From: Enterobacter asburiae | GTDB lineage: Bacteria > Pseudomonadota > Gammaproteobacteria > Enterobacterales > Enterobacteriaceae | DNA: 64,000 nucleotides | NCBI RefSeq assembly: GCF_008080435.1 | Contig: NZ_VRKN01000009.1 | Span: forward strand, 1-64,000 | Direction of reading: 5' to 3' | Shown here: piece by piece, positions 51,493 through 60,758 of the stretch | Layout of the letters: every line of letters starts with the position of its first letter | Numbering within the stretch: position 1 is the stretch's first letter | Translations under genes and position numbers: made by a program | The notes under the pieces: generated by a model | What the model saw: the letters and a program-made list of their open reading frames with translations, nothing else | What the model was told of the DNA's origin: nothing | Database searches by the model: none

Positions 51493-52427
51493 ACGTCCCT
51501 CTATTCATTGAAGGCATGCTGGGCATGGGTGACAACATCTACCAGCGTGCTTTCGTTAAGCAGTTGCCCGCTGGTACTTATATCCGGACAGCCTGGCCCG
51601 AACTGTACGAAGATTTGCCCGTTCTGCCCGTTCGCAGTTTTACAACGCTCCGCACGCAGCGAAAAAACGAGTACCGGACGCAGGCCGCTTTTCACCTGCC
51701 GCCAGATATGCGCCAGACAAAACGGATTTTCTACGGTCCGGATCATCTTCGGCGCGGTTCAATATTTGACGCGATGCGCCAGCAGTTTGGCACCGAGCCG
51801 TCTGAACTTGATTTGCCCTCTTACGGACCCGCTGAATTTACGTCTGAAAAGCCGATCGCGGTAATTCGTCCGGCAACTGTTCGCAGTGAATGGCGCAGTG
51901 ATTCCCGTAATCCTGATCCAGATTACCTACTTCAGGCATCCCGATTACTGAGAAAGCATTTTTGCGTAATCAGTGTGGCTGACCTGCAGGAGGGGGAGGA
52001 GTGGTCAGTCGGTGAACTTCCCGAAGCAGATCTGCGTATGCACTCCGGCCAGCTCAACTTCAAATCACTGATGCGCCTTATTGAGCATGCCGCCGTGGTG
52101 GTTACGCCGGTGGGCTGGGCGCTTCCTGCTGCTATTGCCTATAAAACGCCAGTGTACGTCGTCGCTGGTGGGAGAGGCGGCCACAATGCACCGGAAATCG
52201 TAACCGATCCGGCGATGGACCTCTCCCGGGTTGGCTGGGCTATTCCCGACAATTACTGCCGCTGTGAAGCATGGGATCACCACTGCGACAAGCGGATTTC
52301 AAATTTCTCCGATAAATTCGAGGCCTGGCTCCATGAAGTCGTTTTATCAGGAACTGGAAAGCGGGCTGGTATTTCTACCGGAGCTCGGGATCGGACGCTA
52401 TCCCGTTCCGGCATCACGCCCGTATGA
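51486..52427 (+). CDS. Glycosyltransferase family 9-like (heptosyltransferase-like) phage protein
   Basis: The protein has 313 residues. GT-B-fold marks are a GMLGMGDNIYQRAFVKQL opening, a YLLQASRLLRKHFCVISV strand in the middle, and a late LIEHAAVVVTPVGWALPAAIAYKTPVYVV donor-site motif like that of LPS heptosyltransferases. It is overlapped 95 bp by the methyltransferase gene. Possible targets are the phage particle, the host surface or a small nucleotide sugar. Confidence 0.68.
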   Translation: MLNVPLFIEGMLGMGDNIYQRAFVKQLPAGTYIRTAWPELYEDLPVLPVRSFTTLRTQRKNEYRTQAAFHLPPDMRQTKRIFYGPDHLRRGSIFDAMRQQFGTEPSELDLPSYGPAEFTSEKPIAVIRPATVRSEWRSDSRNPDPDYLLQASRLLRKHFCVISVADLQEGEEWSVGELPEADLRMHSGQLNFKSLMRLIEHAAVVVTPVGWALPAAIAYKTPVYVVAGGRGGHNAPEIVTDPAMDLSRVGWAIPDNYCRCEAWDHHCDKRISNFSDKFEAWLHEVVLSGTGKRAGISTGARDRTLSRSGITPV

Positions 52428-52947
52428 CGAGCAGTATTTCGCAAAGTATCAGCAGCTGGCTGACACCGAAACGGGCAGAGCTTTAACGCAATCCCGTATT
52501 GAACTGGTGGAGCGCCATTTTCACGGCCCTGTTCTCGACGTTGGTATCGGCGCTGGTCAGTTCGTCGCTACCCGACCGGGAACGCTTGGGTATGACGTTA
52601 ATCCGGCTGGTATCGCCTGGCTGAACGAGCGGGGCGCATTCGCTGACCTCTACGCCAACAAGTGGCGAGCTCTTACGATGTGGGATGTACTGGAGCACAT
52701 TGACGAGCCGGAACTGGCGGTACAGCAGGCCAGCGAGTACGTGTTCTTGTCGATCCCGATTTTCACTGATGCCGGAGACATTCTCCGCTCCCATCATTTC
52801 AGAAAGAACGAGCACATCTGGTATTTCACTGATGAAGGTATCAGGCGCTGGTTTGCAGAGCAGGGCTTCACCTGCGCAGAGCAAAACACAATCGAATGCC
52901 AGTTAGGGCGTAAAGGCGTCGCGTCGTACGCTTTCCGCAAAATTTAA
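52333..52947 (+). CDS. Class I SAM-dependent methyltransferase
   Basis: The protein has 204 residues. The SAM motif I is VLDVGIGAGQF (residues ~62-72), motif IV-like WDVLEHID follows, and FLSIPIF is the post-IV strand, as in small-molecule/lipid-type methyltransferases. ATG 52333 was chosen; the longer frame lies inside the glycosyltransferase gene. With its two neighbours it forms a modification cassette. Confidence 0.75.
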   Translation: MKSFYQELESGLVFLPELGIGRYPVPASRPYDEQYFAKYQQLADTETGRALTQSRIELVERHFHGPVLDVGIGAGQFVATRPGTLGYDVNPAGIAWLNERGAFADLYANKWRALTMWDVLEHIDEPELAVQQASEYVFLSIPIFTDAGDILRSHHFRKNEHIWYFTDEGIRRWFAEQGFTCAEQNTIECQLGRKGVASYAFRKI

Positions 52948-52989
52948 CTTCTTTTTTAACACACAGCACCCCGGACCCGGAGGTGTGGA

Positions 52990-53307
52990 ATGCATCGTAT
53001 GAATGACCAGTCAGGTAATGTAATTACCCAGTTTTTCGCGTGGCTGGCAGCTGTATCAGCGGCTCTGGGATTTTCAACCCAGGACATGGTTTTCATGTTT
53101 TTCGGTCTGATTGGCGTACTTCTTTCTCTGGCCTCTTTTATATCCGGTCGGCTTGACGCCAGAAAACTCCATAAAGAGGACCAGCGCCGCACTCAGTTGC
53201 TGGAAAAATATTTTGATGATGCCCGAAAGCTACCTCCTGCGGATCGTCCGGCAAGCGTCAAGGTTGTTACAGATGCCATTAACAGGATAAACGCAAATGC
53301 AAAATAA
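52990..53307 (+). CDS. Phage holin
   Basis: The 105-residue protein has two membrane helices (about residues 12-30 and 33-52) and a charged cytoplasmic tail rich in Lys/Arg/Asp, the class II holin layout. The SD is CGGAGG and the start is GTG/ATG near 52,990. It overlaps the endolysin gene by 11 bp. Confidence 0.82.
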   Translation: MHRMNDQSGNVITQFFAWLAAVSAALGFSTQDMVFMFFGLIGVLLSLASFISGRLDARKLHKEDQRRTQLLEKYFDDARKLPPADRPASVKVVTDAINRINANAK

Positions 53308-53815
53308 AAAGGCAGGTGCTGCGGGTATTGTTTGTTCAGTTGCTGCGATCATCGCGATAGTGCTCGGTAACGGGCATGTTCGAACCAATGAGCGCGGACT
53401 TGAGCTCATCGGTAACGCGGAGTCATGTCGTCGTGATCCTTATGTTTGCCCCGCTGGTGTGCTCACCGATGGCATGGGAAACACCCACGGCGTTAAACCC
53501 GGCACAGTTAAAAACGACCAGCAGATCGCGGCGGAATGGGAAAAAAATATACTCGATGCTGAATCATGCGTTAATCGGTATGCCAATGGCAGAAATCTGT
53601 CTGATGATACTTTCAGCGCTGTAGTATCGGTCACTTTCCGCGCCGGGTGCGGCAATATGCGGAGCTCGACAATGTTCTCGCTTTTTCGAAAAGGTGACCT
53701 TAAGGCGGCGTGCTACCAATTCCCTCGTTGGGTTTACGGTGGCGGTCGGGTTCTTCCTGGGCTGGTTACTCGCGCAGGTAAAGAAGAGGCTCTCTGCTTG
53801 GACGGTCTGAAATGA
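53297..53815 (+). CDS. SAR endolysin (GH24 lysozyme)
   Basis: The 172-residue protein has a weakly hydrophobic N-terminal helix (residues ~7-26), a signal-anchor-release segment as in phage 21 and P1. The catalytic triad pattern E-x8-C-x5-T is exact: E42, C51, T57. It cleaves the glycan strands of peptidoglycan after the holin depolarises the membrane. Confidence 0.9.
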   Translation: MQNKKAGAAGIVCSVAAIIAIVLGNGHVRTNERGLELIGNAESCRRDPYVCPAGVLTDGMGNTHGVKPGTVKNDQQIAAEWEKNILDAESCVNRYANGRNLSDDTFSAVVSVTFRAGCGNMRSSTMFSLFRKGDLKAACYQFPRWVYGGGRVLPGLVTRAGKEEALCLDGLK

Positions 53816-54357
53816 TCACCTTTGCGGATATCAAAGCCGCATGGCGTTCGATAGCGCTGGTGGCCGTGGTGATTATTATTGCGGTGTTGTGCATCCTGCT
53901 GGCAAACAGTCGATCTGACGTCGCTACGCTGAAGAGTGATAACGACGTTCTGCGCAGTGACAACACCCTGCAGGGGACGGTTATCGCTGCTCAGGCTTTC
54001 AATTTCAACCGGTTTAACCAGGTGGCCGATAACGCCAGCCGGCTTAACTCACTGATTGATGCCAGTACCGATAAAACTGTTATCCAATACCGGGAGATCC
54101 TCCGCCGTGAAAAGACCTGCGATCTGCCTGTTCCTGCTGATGTCGCTGGTGGGCTGCTCAGCTACGCGAACAGTTTACGTGCCAGCGCAATGCTCACCGA
54201 TTCCGGGAACGCTGACGCAGCCGGTGATAGCACCACTACCGCCAGCGCGCTGACCTATTGCCAGGCTGTTCTCTGGATCAAGCCGCTGCTGGCCGCTATC
54301 GAAAAAGCGAATAATCAGCTGGCTGGAATACGCCAGATCGAGAAGGACAGGCAATGA
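53812..54357 (+). CDS. Rz: Rz inner-membrane spanin
   Basis: The 181-residue protein has one N-terminal membrane helix (about residues 14-32) and a long periplasmic helical region beginning SRSDVATLKSDNDVLRSDN. It is four-base coupled to the endolysin. The Rz1 gene is embedded in another frame. The pair fuses inner and outer membrane in the last step of lysis. Confidence 0.85.
   Translation: MITFADIKAAWRSIALVAVVIIIAVLCILLANSRSDVATLKSDNDVLRSDNTLQGTVIAAQAFNFNRFNQVADNASRLNSLIDASTDKTVIQYREILRREKTCDLPVPADVAGGLLSYANSLRASAMLTDSGNADAAGDSTTTASALTYCQAVLWIKPLLAAIEKANNQLAGIRQIEKDRQ
54107..54253 (+). CDS. Rz1: Rz1 outer-membrane lipoprotein spanin, nested in Rz
   Basis: The 48-residue frame starts at GTG 54107 (VKRPAICLFLLMSLVGC). 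It has a lipobox (LVGC) and a short Pro-rich mature part ending APLPPAR. It lies fully inside Rz in the +1 frame, as in lambda. Confidence 0.85.
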   Translation: MKRPAICLFLLMSLVGCSATRTVYVPAQCSPIPGTLTQPVIAPLPPAR

Positions 54358-54433
54358 TTATTGCCAGCATGACATTACAAAAGCCATTCACTGAGTGGCT
54401 TTGATAATGTTTTTTGAGTGAGGATTGTTCAGC

Positions 54434-55441
54434 ATGGCTTCGATAAAAGAATCCACTGATGCCATTGGACAATCAAAATATTACGTCCACTGGAAGGATG
54501 AAAAATCCGGTCATGGACGCCGCCGCATTTTTAAGAATATTGATGATGCCGCACATCTTTTCTGGCAAAAACAGAATATCGAGCTGGATTGTCGAACTGC
54601 CAGCTGGACCGGAATAGACCATTCCTGGACTTTCCGAAAATTAATTCTGTTTTATCTGGGGTATCAGGCCGGCAAGCTGGAAAAAAATATCATTCGGTTG
54701 TCGTCATATACGAAATGCCGTCACGATCTACTCGCTGTAGACGGGCCGATACTGGAAAAAAATATTCTCCATATCAGCCATCGCGATATCGTTGATTCGG
54801 TTCGCACCGGCTGCCATCGCTGGATTCGTTCGGCTTTCTTCCTGCTGGTGGAAAAGCGGCTCATCACTTTTAACCCTGTTGACCGTCCCGCGCGCCGGAA
54901 GCGTCGACCCATCACCATACCGCCATCATCATCGGTCAGGGAGCTACTGAATAACGCGCCAGTTCGTGAGCGTATCGCGTGCTGGCTCGGGATTTGTGGC
55001 CTGCGCATCGGTGAGGCTCTGGCGGTTACTTATAACGACGTGTCAGCCGACTGGATCGACATCCGGGGGCATGTTGTTGACGGCGTTATACATGAGGGGC
55101 TGAAAAGAGGTGTGGAGCGCCGGGTAAGGATGCCGCGTGAGCTTTTCGCGTTGCTGGATAAAAGTAAACTCGGTACCTCTGAGCCTCTTATCTGCAACCA
55201 GTTTACCGGCGCATGCCTCGCTACCAGCTACGGCACTCAGGGGGTTCTCATCAGAACCCTGAACGACTATGGCATTAAGCGATTCCATCATCTTCGCCAC
55301 TTTGCTGTATCTCGCCTGGCAAACAAAGGCGTCGATATTCTGAAGGTTTCCCGACTTATTGGGCATTCGAACATCAAAACCACAATGGACGTTTACGGTC
55401 ACCTTTTCGGTGAAGTGGTGGAAATGGATTTGGACGACTGA
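54434..55441 (+). CDS. Second tyrosine recombinase, downstream of the lysis genes
   Basis: The protein has 335 residues. The catalytic set is complete: R in GICGLRIGEALAV, HHLRH (HxxR), GHSNIKTTMDVYGH with the nucleophilic Tyr and second His. The core-binding domain lies around 55-140. It is not the integrase next to the attachment site. It sits in the late operon between Rz and the terminase, and its ATG (54434) follows the Rz gene by 76 bp. It could resolve dimers or invert or exchange a segment, or be a captured element's integrase. Confidence 0.85.
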   Translation: MASIKESTDAIGQSKYYVHWKDEKSGHGRRRIFKNIDDAAHLFWQKQNIELDCRTASWTGIDHSWTFRKLILFYLGYQAGKLEKNIIRLSSYTKCRHDLLAVDGPILEKNILHISHRDIVDSVRTGCHRWIRSAFFLLVEKRLITFNPVDRPARRKRRPITIPPSSSVRELLNNAPVRERIACWLGICGLRIGEALAVTYNDVSADWIDIRGHVVDGVIHEGLKRGVERRVRMPRELFALLDKSKLGTSEPLICNQFTGACLATSYGTQGVLIRTLNDYGIKRFHHLRHFAVSRLANKGVDILKVSRLIGHSNIKTTMDVYGHLFGEVVEMDLDD

Positions 55442-55533
55442 GTTATCCACATAGTGGAAATATTAGGGCGATCCACTATCTCCCCATTCTGCGCGGCCTC
55501 CGGGCATCAAATCGCAGTTTTCCCGAAAAAAAG

Positions 55534-55626
55534 GATATGCCGCATTTTTACCCCCTCTGATATGCCGCACTTGGCACCAGAGAGGACGCGGCCTGCACGC
55601 CAGAATTTACCGCGTGATACGCCGCA
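55534..55626. repeat. Three GATAYGCCGCA repeats before the terminase gene
   Basis: GATATGCCGCA at 55,534 and 55,559 and GATACGCCGCA at 55,616, all direct, with start distances of 25 and 57 bp. They lie in the only non-coding stretch just upstream of the small terminase gene, where cos/pac recognition sites often are. Confidence 0.7.
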
Positions 55627-55685
55627 CCCGGATCGGAGAAATTGGATTTTGAACAAAAAATAATCACATTGACTTAGGCGGAAGT

Positions 55686-56288
55686 ATGGCTCCTAAAAAA
55701 AGCTTCAGAAAAGCCTACGTCGGTATCGTTATGGACATGGCATTAGCCCGTAGCAAAATCAGCAATCGGATGGTTGCTCAGCGCTTAGGTGTGGACGAGA
55801 CGACGATCCGTCGCTGGCGTAAAGAGAATATCGAGTTTGAGCGCGCTTTCACTGAGGCTCGCGAAGCTCTCAGAGAGAAAATAAACCGCGTCGCCGGTAA
55901 GAGCCTGGACGTTCGTAAACGGAAGGTTGTCACCACATCGCCGGATGGTGTGAAAACCACGATTGAAGATGTGCTGCCCACGCACAACGATATTGCTGTT
56001 TTCTCAAAGGTGCTCGGTCTTGGTACCAGCGTCTATAGCGAGGAAGAACGTCAGCGTGATGTGCTTCGCGAGGTGATGAAACATAAGGTAGCCGGGAAAT
56101 ACTCCGCGCTGGAGGCGGCGCAGCTGCTTGAGGCTGAGGGAGTGAAAGTTCCGGCAACCCTGCTTATGGAGCTGGGAGCACCGAAAATTTTCGAACCGTT
56201 CAACAATATGGACGAGGCAGCCAAAGCCGACGCGGCGAACCTGACCCCGCAGGAAGCAGCCGATATCTACAAAAAATACCTGGGCTGA
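55686..56288 (+). CDS. Terminase small subunit
   Basis: The 200-residue protein has an N-terminal HTH (ISNRMVAQRLGVDETTIRRWRKENIEFERAF), a central helical part, and a C-terminal acidic region likely to contact the large subunit. Position before the large terminase supports the call. It would bind the packaging site, possibly the upstream repeats. Confidence 0.78.
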   Translation: MAPKKSFRKAYVGIVMDMALARSKISNRMVAQRLGVDETTIRRWRKENIEFERAFTEAREALREKINRVAGKSLDVRKRKVVTTSPDGVKTTIEDVLPTHNDIAVFSKVLGLGTSVYSEEERQRDVLREVMKHKVAGKYSALEAAQLLEAEGVKVPATLLMELGAPKIFEPFNNMDEAAKADAANLTPQEAADIYKKYLG

Positions 56289-56525
56289 AAATTGCAAAAA
56301 CAGGCGTTTCGAACCGTAAAAACGCTATGCACTTTTTGACCCGTTTTATGCACGTTTTATTCATCCCGATTTGACCACTTTTCTGTTCAAAACAGAGGCT
56401 TCACGCCGTTTGCGTGATGGGTGCTGTTGCGCCAGTGCGGGTAACGACCATTATGTTAAATCGGAGCGTTTTTGATGAAATTAGCTTGTAAAAGGGGCGT
56501 GCCTGCCCCTGAGGAAAACACGAGC

Positions 56526-56720
56526 TTAAAAACCAGAGTTATCGCGAACTGGGGCCGTTGGGGCGTTGGTCTTGACTGACTGAATCCCGTTTAATGCAGC
56601 TTGTTTGCTTGAGTACATTTCACTCTGAGCGATAGTTTCGCCATTAGCCGCTTTGAGAACAAAGAAGTATTTCTGGCTAAGCAGGGTGTTACCGCTTTTC
56701 TTGAGTTCAAAATATCCCAT
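56526..56720 (-). CDS. YegP-family (DUF1508) protein, lysogenic moron
   Basis: The 64-residue protein has the DUF1508 repeat pattern (FELKKSGNTLLSQKYFFVLKAANGETIAQSEMY, KQAALNGIQSVKTNA). It is on the minus strand between the two terminase genes, an odd place that marks it as a moron expressed from its own promoter in the lysogen. The function of this small family is unknown. Confidence 0.85.
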   Translation of the reverse strand: MGYFELKKSGNTLLSQKYFFVLKAANGETIAQSEMYSSKQAALNGIQSVKTNAPTAPVRDNSGF

Positions 56721-56805
56721 TTCATATTTCCTGTTGAACCGTCGGTCGACGGCTAAATCAGTATGGAAGTATTGAAGAAATAAAAATCACTACCGGATCA
56801 AAATT

Positions 56806-58422
56806 ATGCCGTTGCCGTTCCCATTTGACTTCCGCAAACCGGACTATACCGCCGTGTTTGAGTGGAGAATGGAGAGGCTGGAGCGGATCAGGAAAGCGCC
56901 TGAAATGCTTCCGGCGCTCCGTGAGTTCTACCGCACTAACCCGGCCCAGTTCATCATCGACTGGGGTATGACGACGGACCCGCGTAACCTCGACTATGGC
57001 CTGCCTGCGACCATCCCGTTTTTGCTGTTCCCCCGCCAGGAGGAATGGATTAACTGGATCATGGACAGGCGCGCCAGTCTTGAGCATGGACTGACAGAAA
57101 AAAGCCGCGAAATGGGGCTGAGCTGGACCTCTATCGGTCTGGCCTGTTCGCTTTGCCTGTTCAACAAAGAAATGGTGATCGGGTTCGGTTCCCGTAAAGA
57201 GGAATATGTCGACAGTACCGGCGACCCGAAAGCACTGTTCTGGAAAGCGCGTAAGTTTGTCGAGCTGCTGCCGGTAGAGTTTCGCGGTTCATGGAGTGAC
57301 AAAAAACATGCTCCTTACATGCGCGTGGAGTTCCCGGAAACGGGCGCGGTCATTAAGGGAGAGGCTGGCGATAACATTGGCCGTGGTGACCGTACCACAC
57401 TTTATTTCGTGGATGAGTCGGCATTCCTCAAACGGCCATTACTCATCGATGCTGCGCTCTCTCAGACGACCCGCTGCCGTATAGACCTCTCATCCGTCAA
57501 CGGCATGAATAACCCGTTTGCCCGTAAGCGCCACAGCGGAAATATCCCGGTGTTTACGTTCCACTGGCGCGGCGACCCGCGCAAGGATGATGAGTGGTAC
57601 CGCAACGAATGTCTGAAAATTGATGATCCGATTATCGTTGCTCAGGAGCTGGACCTGAACTACAGCGCATCCACAGAGGGGATTCTCATTCCTTCTGAAT
57701 GGGTGCAGGCTTCCGTCGACGCGCATATCAAACTGGGTATTCAGCCCAGCGGCCAGCGCCTTGGCGCAATGGATATCGCAGACGAAGGGAAAGACAAAAA
57801 CGGCTTTTCTTGCCGCTATGGCTTCCTTCTGCAGAACGTTCACGAATGGTCTGGCATTGGCAGCGACATCTACGCTTCTGTCGTTAAATCGTTTGGTTAC
57901 TGTGACGATTACGGTCTGGATGAGTTCCGCTTCGATGAGGACGGTCTGGGTGCGGGTGCGCGTGGTGATGCTCGCGTGATAAACGAACTCAGGCAGGCTG
58001 AAGGCCGGGGAACAATCACAGCTACGCCTTTCCGTGGTAGCGGTAGCGTATTCGATCCGGAAGATGAAGCCGTTCCTGGTGATAACGGTAAAGCGGCGCG
58101 CCTGAATAAAGACTTCTTCGCGAACGCGAAAGCACAGAGCTGGTGGCATCTTCGCAAGCTGTTTCGTAACACCTTCCGCGCGCTGAACGGGATGGACTAC
58201 AACCCCGACGAAATAATTTCGATAAGCAGCGAGATAGAAAATATTGACCGCCTGCTGATGGAGCTTTCACAGCCTACGTGGTCGAAAAACGCCGTCGGTA
58301 AAATCCTCGTGGATAAACAGCCGGAAGGCACAAAATCGCCGAACCTTGCAGACGCCGTAATGATTAATTACGCGCCGATGGATTCCTCTCTTGATACCTG
58401 GGCCAAACTGGCCGGAGCGTGA
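56806..58422 (+). CDS. Terminase large subunit
   Basis: The 538-residue protein has an ATPase with Walker A-like [12 protein letters not shown] (residues ~98-109) and Walker [11 protein letters not shown]. The C-terminal nuclease domain starts at [13 protein letters not shown], with later Asp clusters (FRFDEDGLG). It cuts and pumps phage DNA into heads. It overlaps the region before the portal start by no bases (portal ATG at 58,424). Confidence 0.92.
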   Translation: MPLPFPFDFRKPDYTAVFEWRMERLERIRKAPEMLPALREFYRTNPAQFIIDWGMTTDPRNLDYGLPATIPFLLFPRQEEWINWIMDRRASLEHGLTEKSREMGLSWTSIGLACSLCLFNKEMVIGFGSRKEEYVDSTGDPKALFWKARKFVELLPVEFRGSWSDKKHAPYMRVEFPETGAVIKGEAGDNIGRGDRTTLYFVDESAFLKRPLLIDAALSQTTRCRIDLSSVNGMNNPFARKRHSGNIPVFTFHWRGDPRKDDEWYRNECLKIDDPIIVAQELDLNYSASTEGILIPSEWVQASVDAHIKLGIQPSGQRLGAMDIADEGKDKNGFSCRYGFLLQNVHEWSGIGSDIYASVVKSFGYCDDYGLDEFRFDEDGLGAGARGDARVINELRQAEGRGTITATPFRGSGSVFDPEDEAVPGDNGKAARLNKDFFANAKAQSWWHLRKLFRNTFRALNGMDYNPDEIISISSEIENIDRLLMELSQPTWSKNAVGKILVDKQPEGTKSPNLADAVMINYAPMDSSLDTWAKLAGA

Positions 58423-58423
58423 C

Positions 58424-59893
58424 ATGTCCCGAAAGAAACGCCAGAACGGCGCACAGCAGCCCGTTAGGACATCTGACGGGTACAACAATTTCACGGCCAA
58501 ACTTGGCAGCGACACCAGAAACATACAGACGGGCGGAATGTACATGCCTGGGTACATCAGCCGTAACAGGGTGATGCTGGAGTTTGCGTATCGTTCATCG
58601 TTCCTCGTTGGTGCCGGTGTGGACGCGATGGCTGATGATATGACCCGCAAGGGGATTAACATCAGCTCAAAGCTGAAACCCGGACAAAAGGGCAAGCTCG
58701 AAACCTTCTGGGATGAGCTCGCTATATGGGATGGTCTTAACGATAACCTCAAATGGTCACGATTGTACGGTGGCGCGGTGCTAGTGGTCCTGCTTGAAGG
58801 GCAGGATATGTCCTCCCCGCTGAAACTGGATCGCATCAAAGAGGGGCAGTTTAAGGGCGTGATGAGCCTTGACCGCTGGATGGTTAACCCGAGTTATTAC
58901 GATCTCGTTACCGATTACGGTCCCGATTTTGGGAAACCGAAATATTACAAGGTAATCACGAACCAGCAGGGGATTCCCCCCTGGAAGATCCACCATAGCC
59001 GCGTTATCCGCATGGAGGGCGATACGCTTCCTTTCCAGCAGGCCCAGACGGAAAATGGCTGGGGGATGTCTGTCGTGGAGCGTATTTTCGAGCGTATTGA
59101 GGCGTTTGATACTGCGACCGTCGGCACCACACAGCTGATCCACAAAGCGCATCTGCGAACCTACAGCATTGAAAAGCTTCGTGACATCCTTGCCAAAGGC
59201 GGTGATCTGGAAAAGTCGCTGATGAAGCACATGGACATGATTCGTGAGTTTCAGACCATCGAAGGCATGACCATGATGGACTCAAGGGATAAATTCGAGA
59301 CTCACAGCTATACGTTCGCCGGTATCGCGGATGTCCTCCTGCGCTTCGCTGAGCAGGTTTCTGGCGCGACGGGAATTCCTCTCGTCCGTCTGTTCGGGCA
59401 GTCCCCTGCAGGTTTCAATACCGGCGACGGCGATCTGGAAAACTACTACAGCCGGGTTAACTCGCTGCAGGAGAGACGCTTACGCCGTCATATCCGCTGG
59501 CTGCTCGATATCTCCTGGCGTTCTCTGTTCGGTGAACCACTGCCTGACGATTTTACTTTCGAGTTTAACAAGCTCTGGGAGATGTCAGACGTGGACCGCG
59601 CAACGATGGCGAACAATGTGGTTACTGCACTCGGTACCGCCGTTCGTGACCTCGGAATGCCTCCGGCAGCCGCGCTTAACGATCTCAGGAACATTTCTGA
59701 TGTGATTGGGATCGGTGGTTCTATCACTGACGAGGACATAGAAGATGCGAAGGCCCAGTGGGAGGAGGATGAACCTGAAACCATCCCTCCGCCGCCGTTC
59801 GGAGATCCAGTATCGAAAAAGCCTGTTGGCGATAGCAAACCAGATAGGGCAGATCGTCGATGGTACCTACGACGGTTCACAGGCCAGCGCTGA
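58424..59893 (+). CDS. Portal protein (DUF1073 family)
   Basis: The 489-residue protein is long and mixed alpha/beta. It begins with a basic disordered segment and has a YRSSFLVGAGVDAMADDM helix, SRLYGGAVLVVL, and GIPLVRLFGQSPAGFNTGDGD, all usual in DUF1073 portals. ATG 58424 follows the terminase stop directly. The 3' end overlaps the head-morphogenesis gene by 125 bp in another frame. Confidence 0.88.
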   Translation: MSRKKRQNGAQQPVRTSDGYNNFTAKLGSDTRNIQTGGMYMPGYISRNRVMLEFAYRSSFLVGAGVDAMADDMTRKGINISSKLKPGQKGKLETFWDELAIWDGLNDNLKWSRLYGGAVLVVLLEGQDMSSPLKLDRIKEGQFKGVMSLDRWMVNPSYYDLVTDYGPDFGKPKYYKVITNQQGIPPWKIHHSRVIRMEGDTLPFQQAQTENGWGMSVVERIFERIEAFDTATVGTTQLIHKAHLRTYSIEKLRDILAKGGDLEKSLMKHMDMIREFQTIEGMTMMDSRDKFETHSYTFAGIADVLLRFAEQVSGATGIPLVRLFGQSPAGFNTGDGDLENYYSRVNSLQERRLRRHIRWLLDISWRSLFGEPLPDDFTFEFNKLWEMSDVDRATMANNVVTALGTAVRDLGMPPAAALNDLRNISDVIGIGGSITDEDIEDAKAQWEEDEPETIPPPPFGDPVSKKPVGDSKPDRADRRWYLRRFTGQR

Positions 59894-60497
59894 CAGCATT
59901 TCGAAAACGCTGGTGGACTATTCCGAGGTAATCAGCGACTGGGCAGAACAGGTCGGGCGAAGGATGTTTGCCCAGGTCGAGCAGGAGGAATGGAACCTGT
60001 GGAAATCGGTATCAGAGGAAATCGGCGCTGGCCTGCGCGATGTGGTGGGTAATACCCCCGTCGGTCAGGTGGCGCAGGATATCGTGTATCGCCAGATTCA
60101 GCTGATGAAGTCCCTGCCGCTGGAAGCAGCCGATCGCGTGATGGACATACAACAGCGAGCAATGCAGGCGGTTATCACTGGCGAACGTCCGGACGAGCTC
60201 TACGAGATGATCATGGCCTCCGGTGACGTGGCCGCCAGCAGGGCGCAGCTGATTGCCCGTACAGAGATTGGACGAGCTACCGGCGCGCTGACGCAGGCCC
60301 GAGCGCTGTCGGTCGGCTCCGAGGGTTACTGGTGGCGCATCCACGGTGCTGGCACGCGCAAATCTCATCGAGGTATGAAGGATAAATTTGTGCGCTGGGA
60401 TAACCCGCCGACGCTGGACGGTATGACAGGTCATGCTGGCTGCCTGCCGAACTGCGAATGCTGGCCGGAAGTCCAGATTCCACCGCCGAGAAAATGA
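59769..60497 (+). CDS. Head morphogenesis protein (SPP1 gp7 / MuF family)
   Basis: The 242-residue protein has a C-terminal MuF domain with RAQLIARTEIGRATG, then HGAGTRKSHRGMKDKFVRWDNPP and HAGCLPNCECWPEV. GGAGGAGG stands just before ATG 59769. A few copies are normally packaged in the head. No toxin domain is fused to it. Confidence 0.85.
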   Translation: MNLKPSLRRRSEIQYRKSLLAIANQIGQIVDGTYDGSQASADSISKTLVDYSEVISDWAEQVGRRMFAQVEQEEWNLWKSVSEEIGAGLRDVVGNTPVGQVAQDIVYRQIQLMKSLPLEAADRVMDIQQRAMQAVITGERPDELYEMIMASGDVAASRAQLIARTEIGRATGALTQARALSVGSEGYWWRIHGAGTRKSHRGMKDKFVRWDNPPTLDGMTGHAGCLPNCECWPEVQIPPPRK

Positions 60498-60707
60498 AAA
60501 ATACGGCTTTAGGTTGGTATTTCAGACGAACGGCAATACCCGCGAAATGTTATGAAAATGTTGTGTTTCAAAATCTCCATTTTCAGGCCAGATAACCGCT
60601 ACTTTTACGGCTTAAAGGGGACATTTTAATCGAGTCCATTTTTGTCGGTACGTGTAAGAACCCTTATGTTAAATAGCCCGATATTTTGAGCATTTTTCCC
60701 ATCTCAC

Positions 60708-60733
60708 AAGGTCGCCTCCGGGCGGCCTTTTTG
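60708..60733 (+). terminator. Terminator before the protease gene
   Basis: AAGGTCGCC-TCCG-GGCGGCCTT followed by Ts, in the 260-bp gap after the MuF gene. The same gap (60,498-60,758) holds no gene; it may carry a fresh promoter for the head genes. Confidence 0.8.
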
Positions 60734-60758
60734 TTGTCCGTAATCGAGCAGGTAACCC

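Noticed and set aside
55454..55663. 69-residue ORF upstream of the small terminase gene
   Set aside because: No ribosome site, unlikely composition, and it covers the repeat cluster proposed as packaging site.
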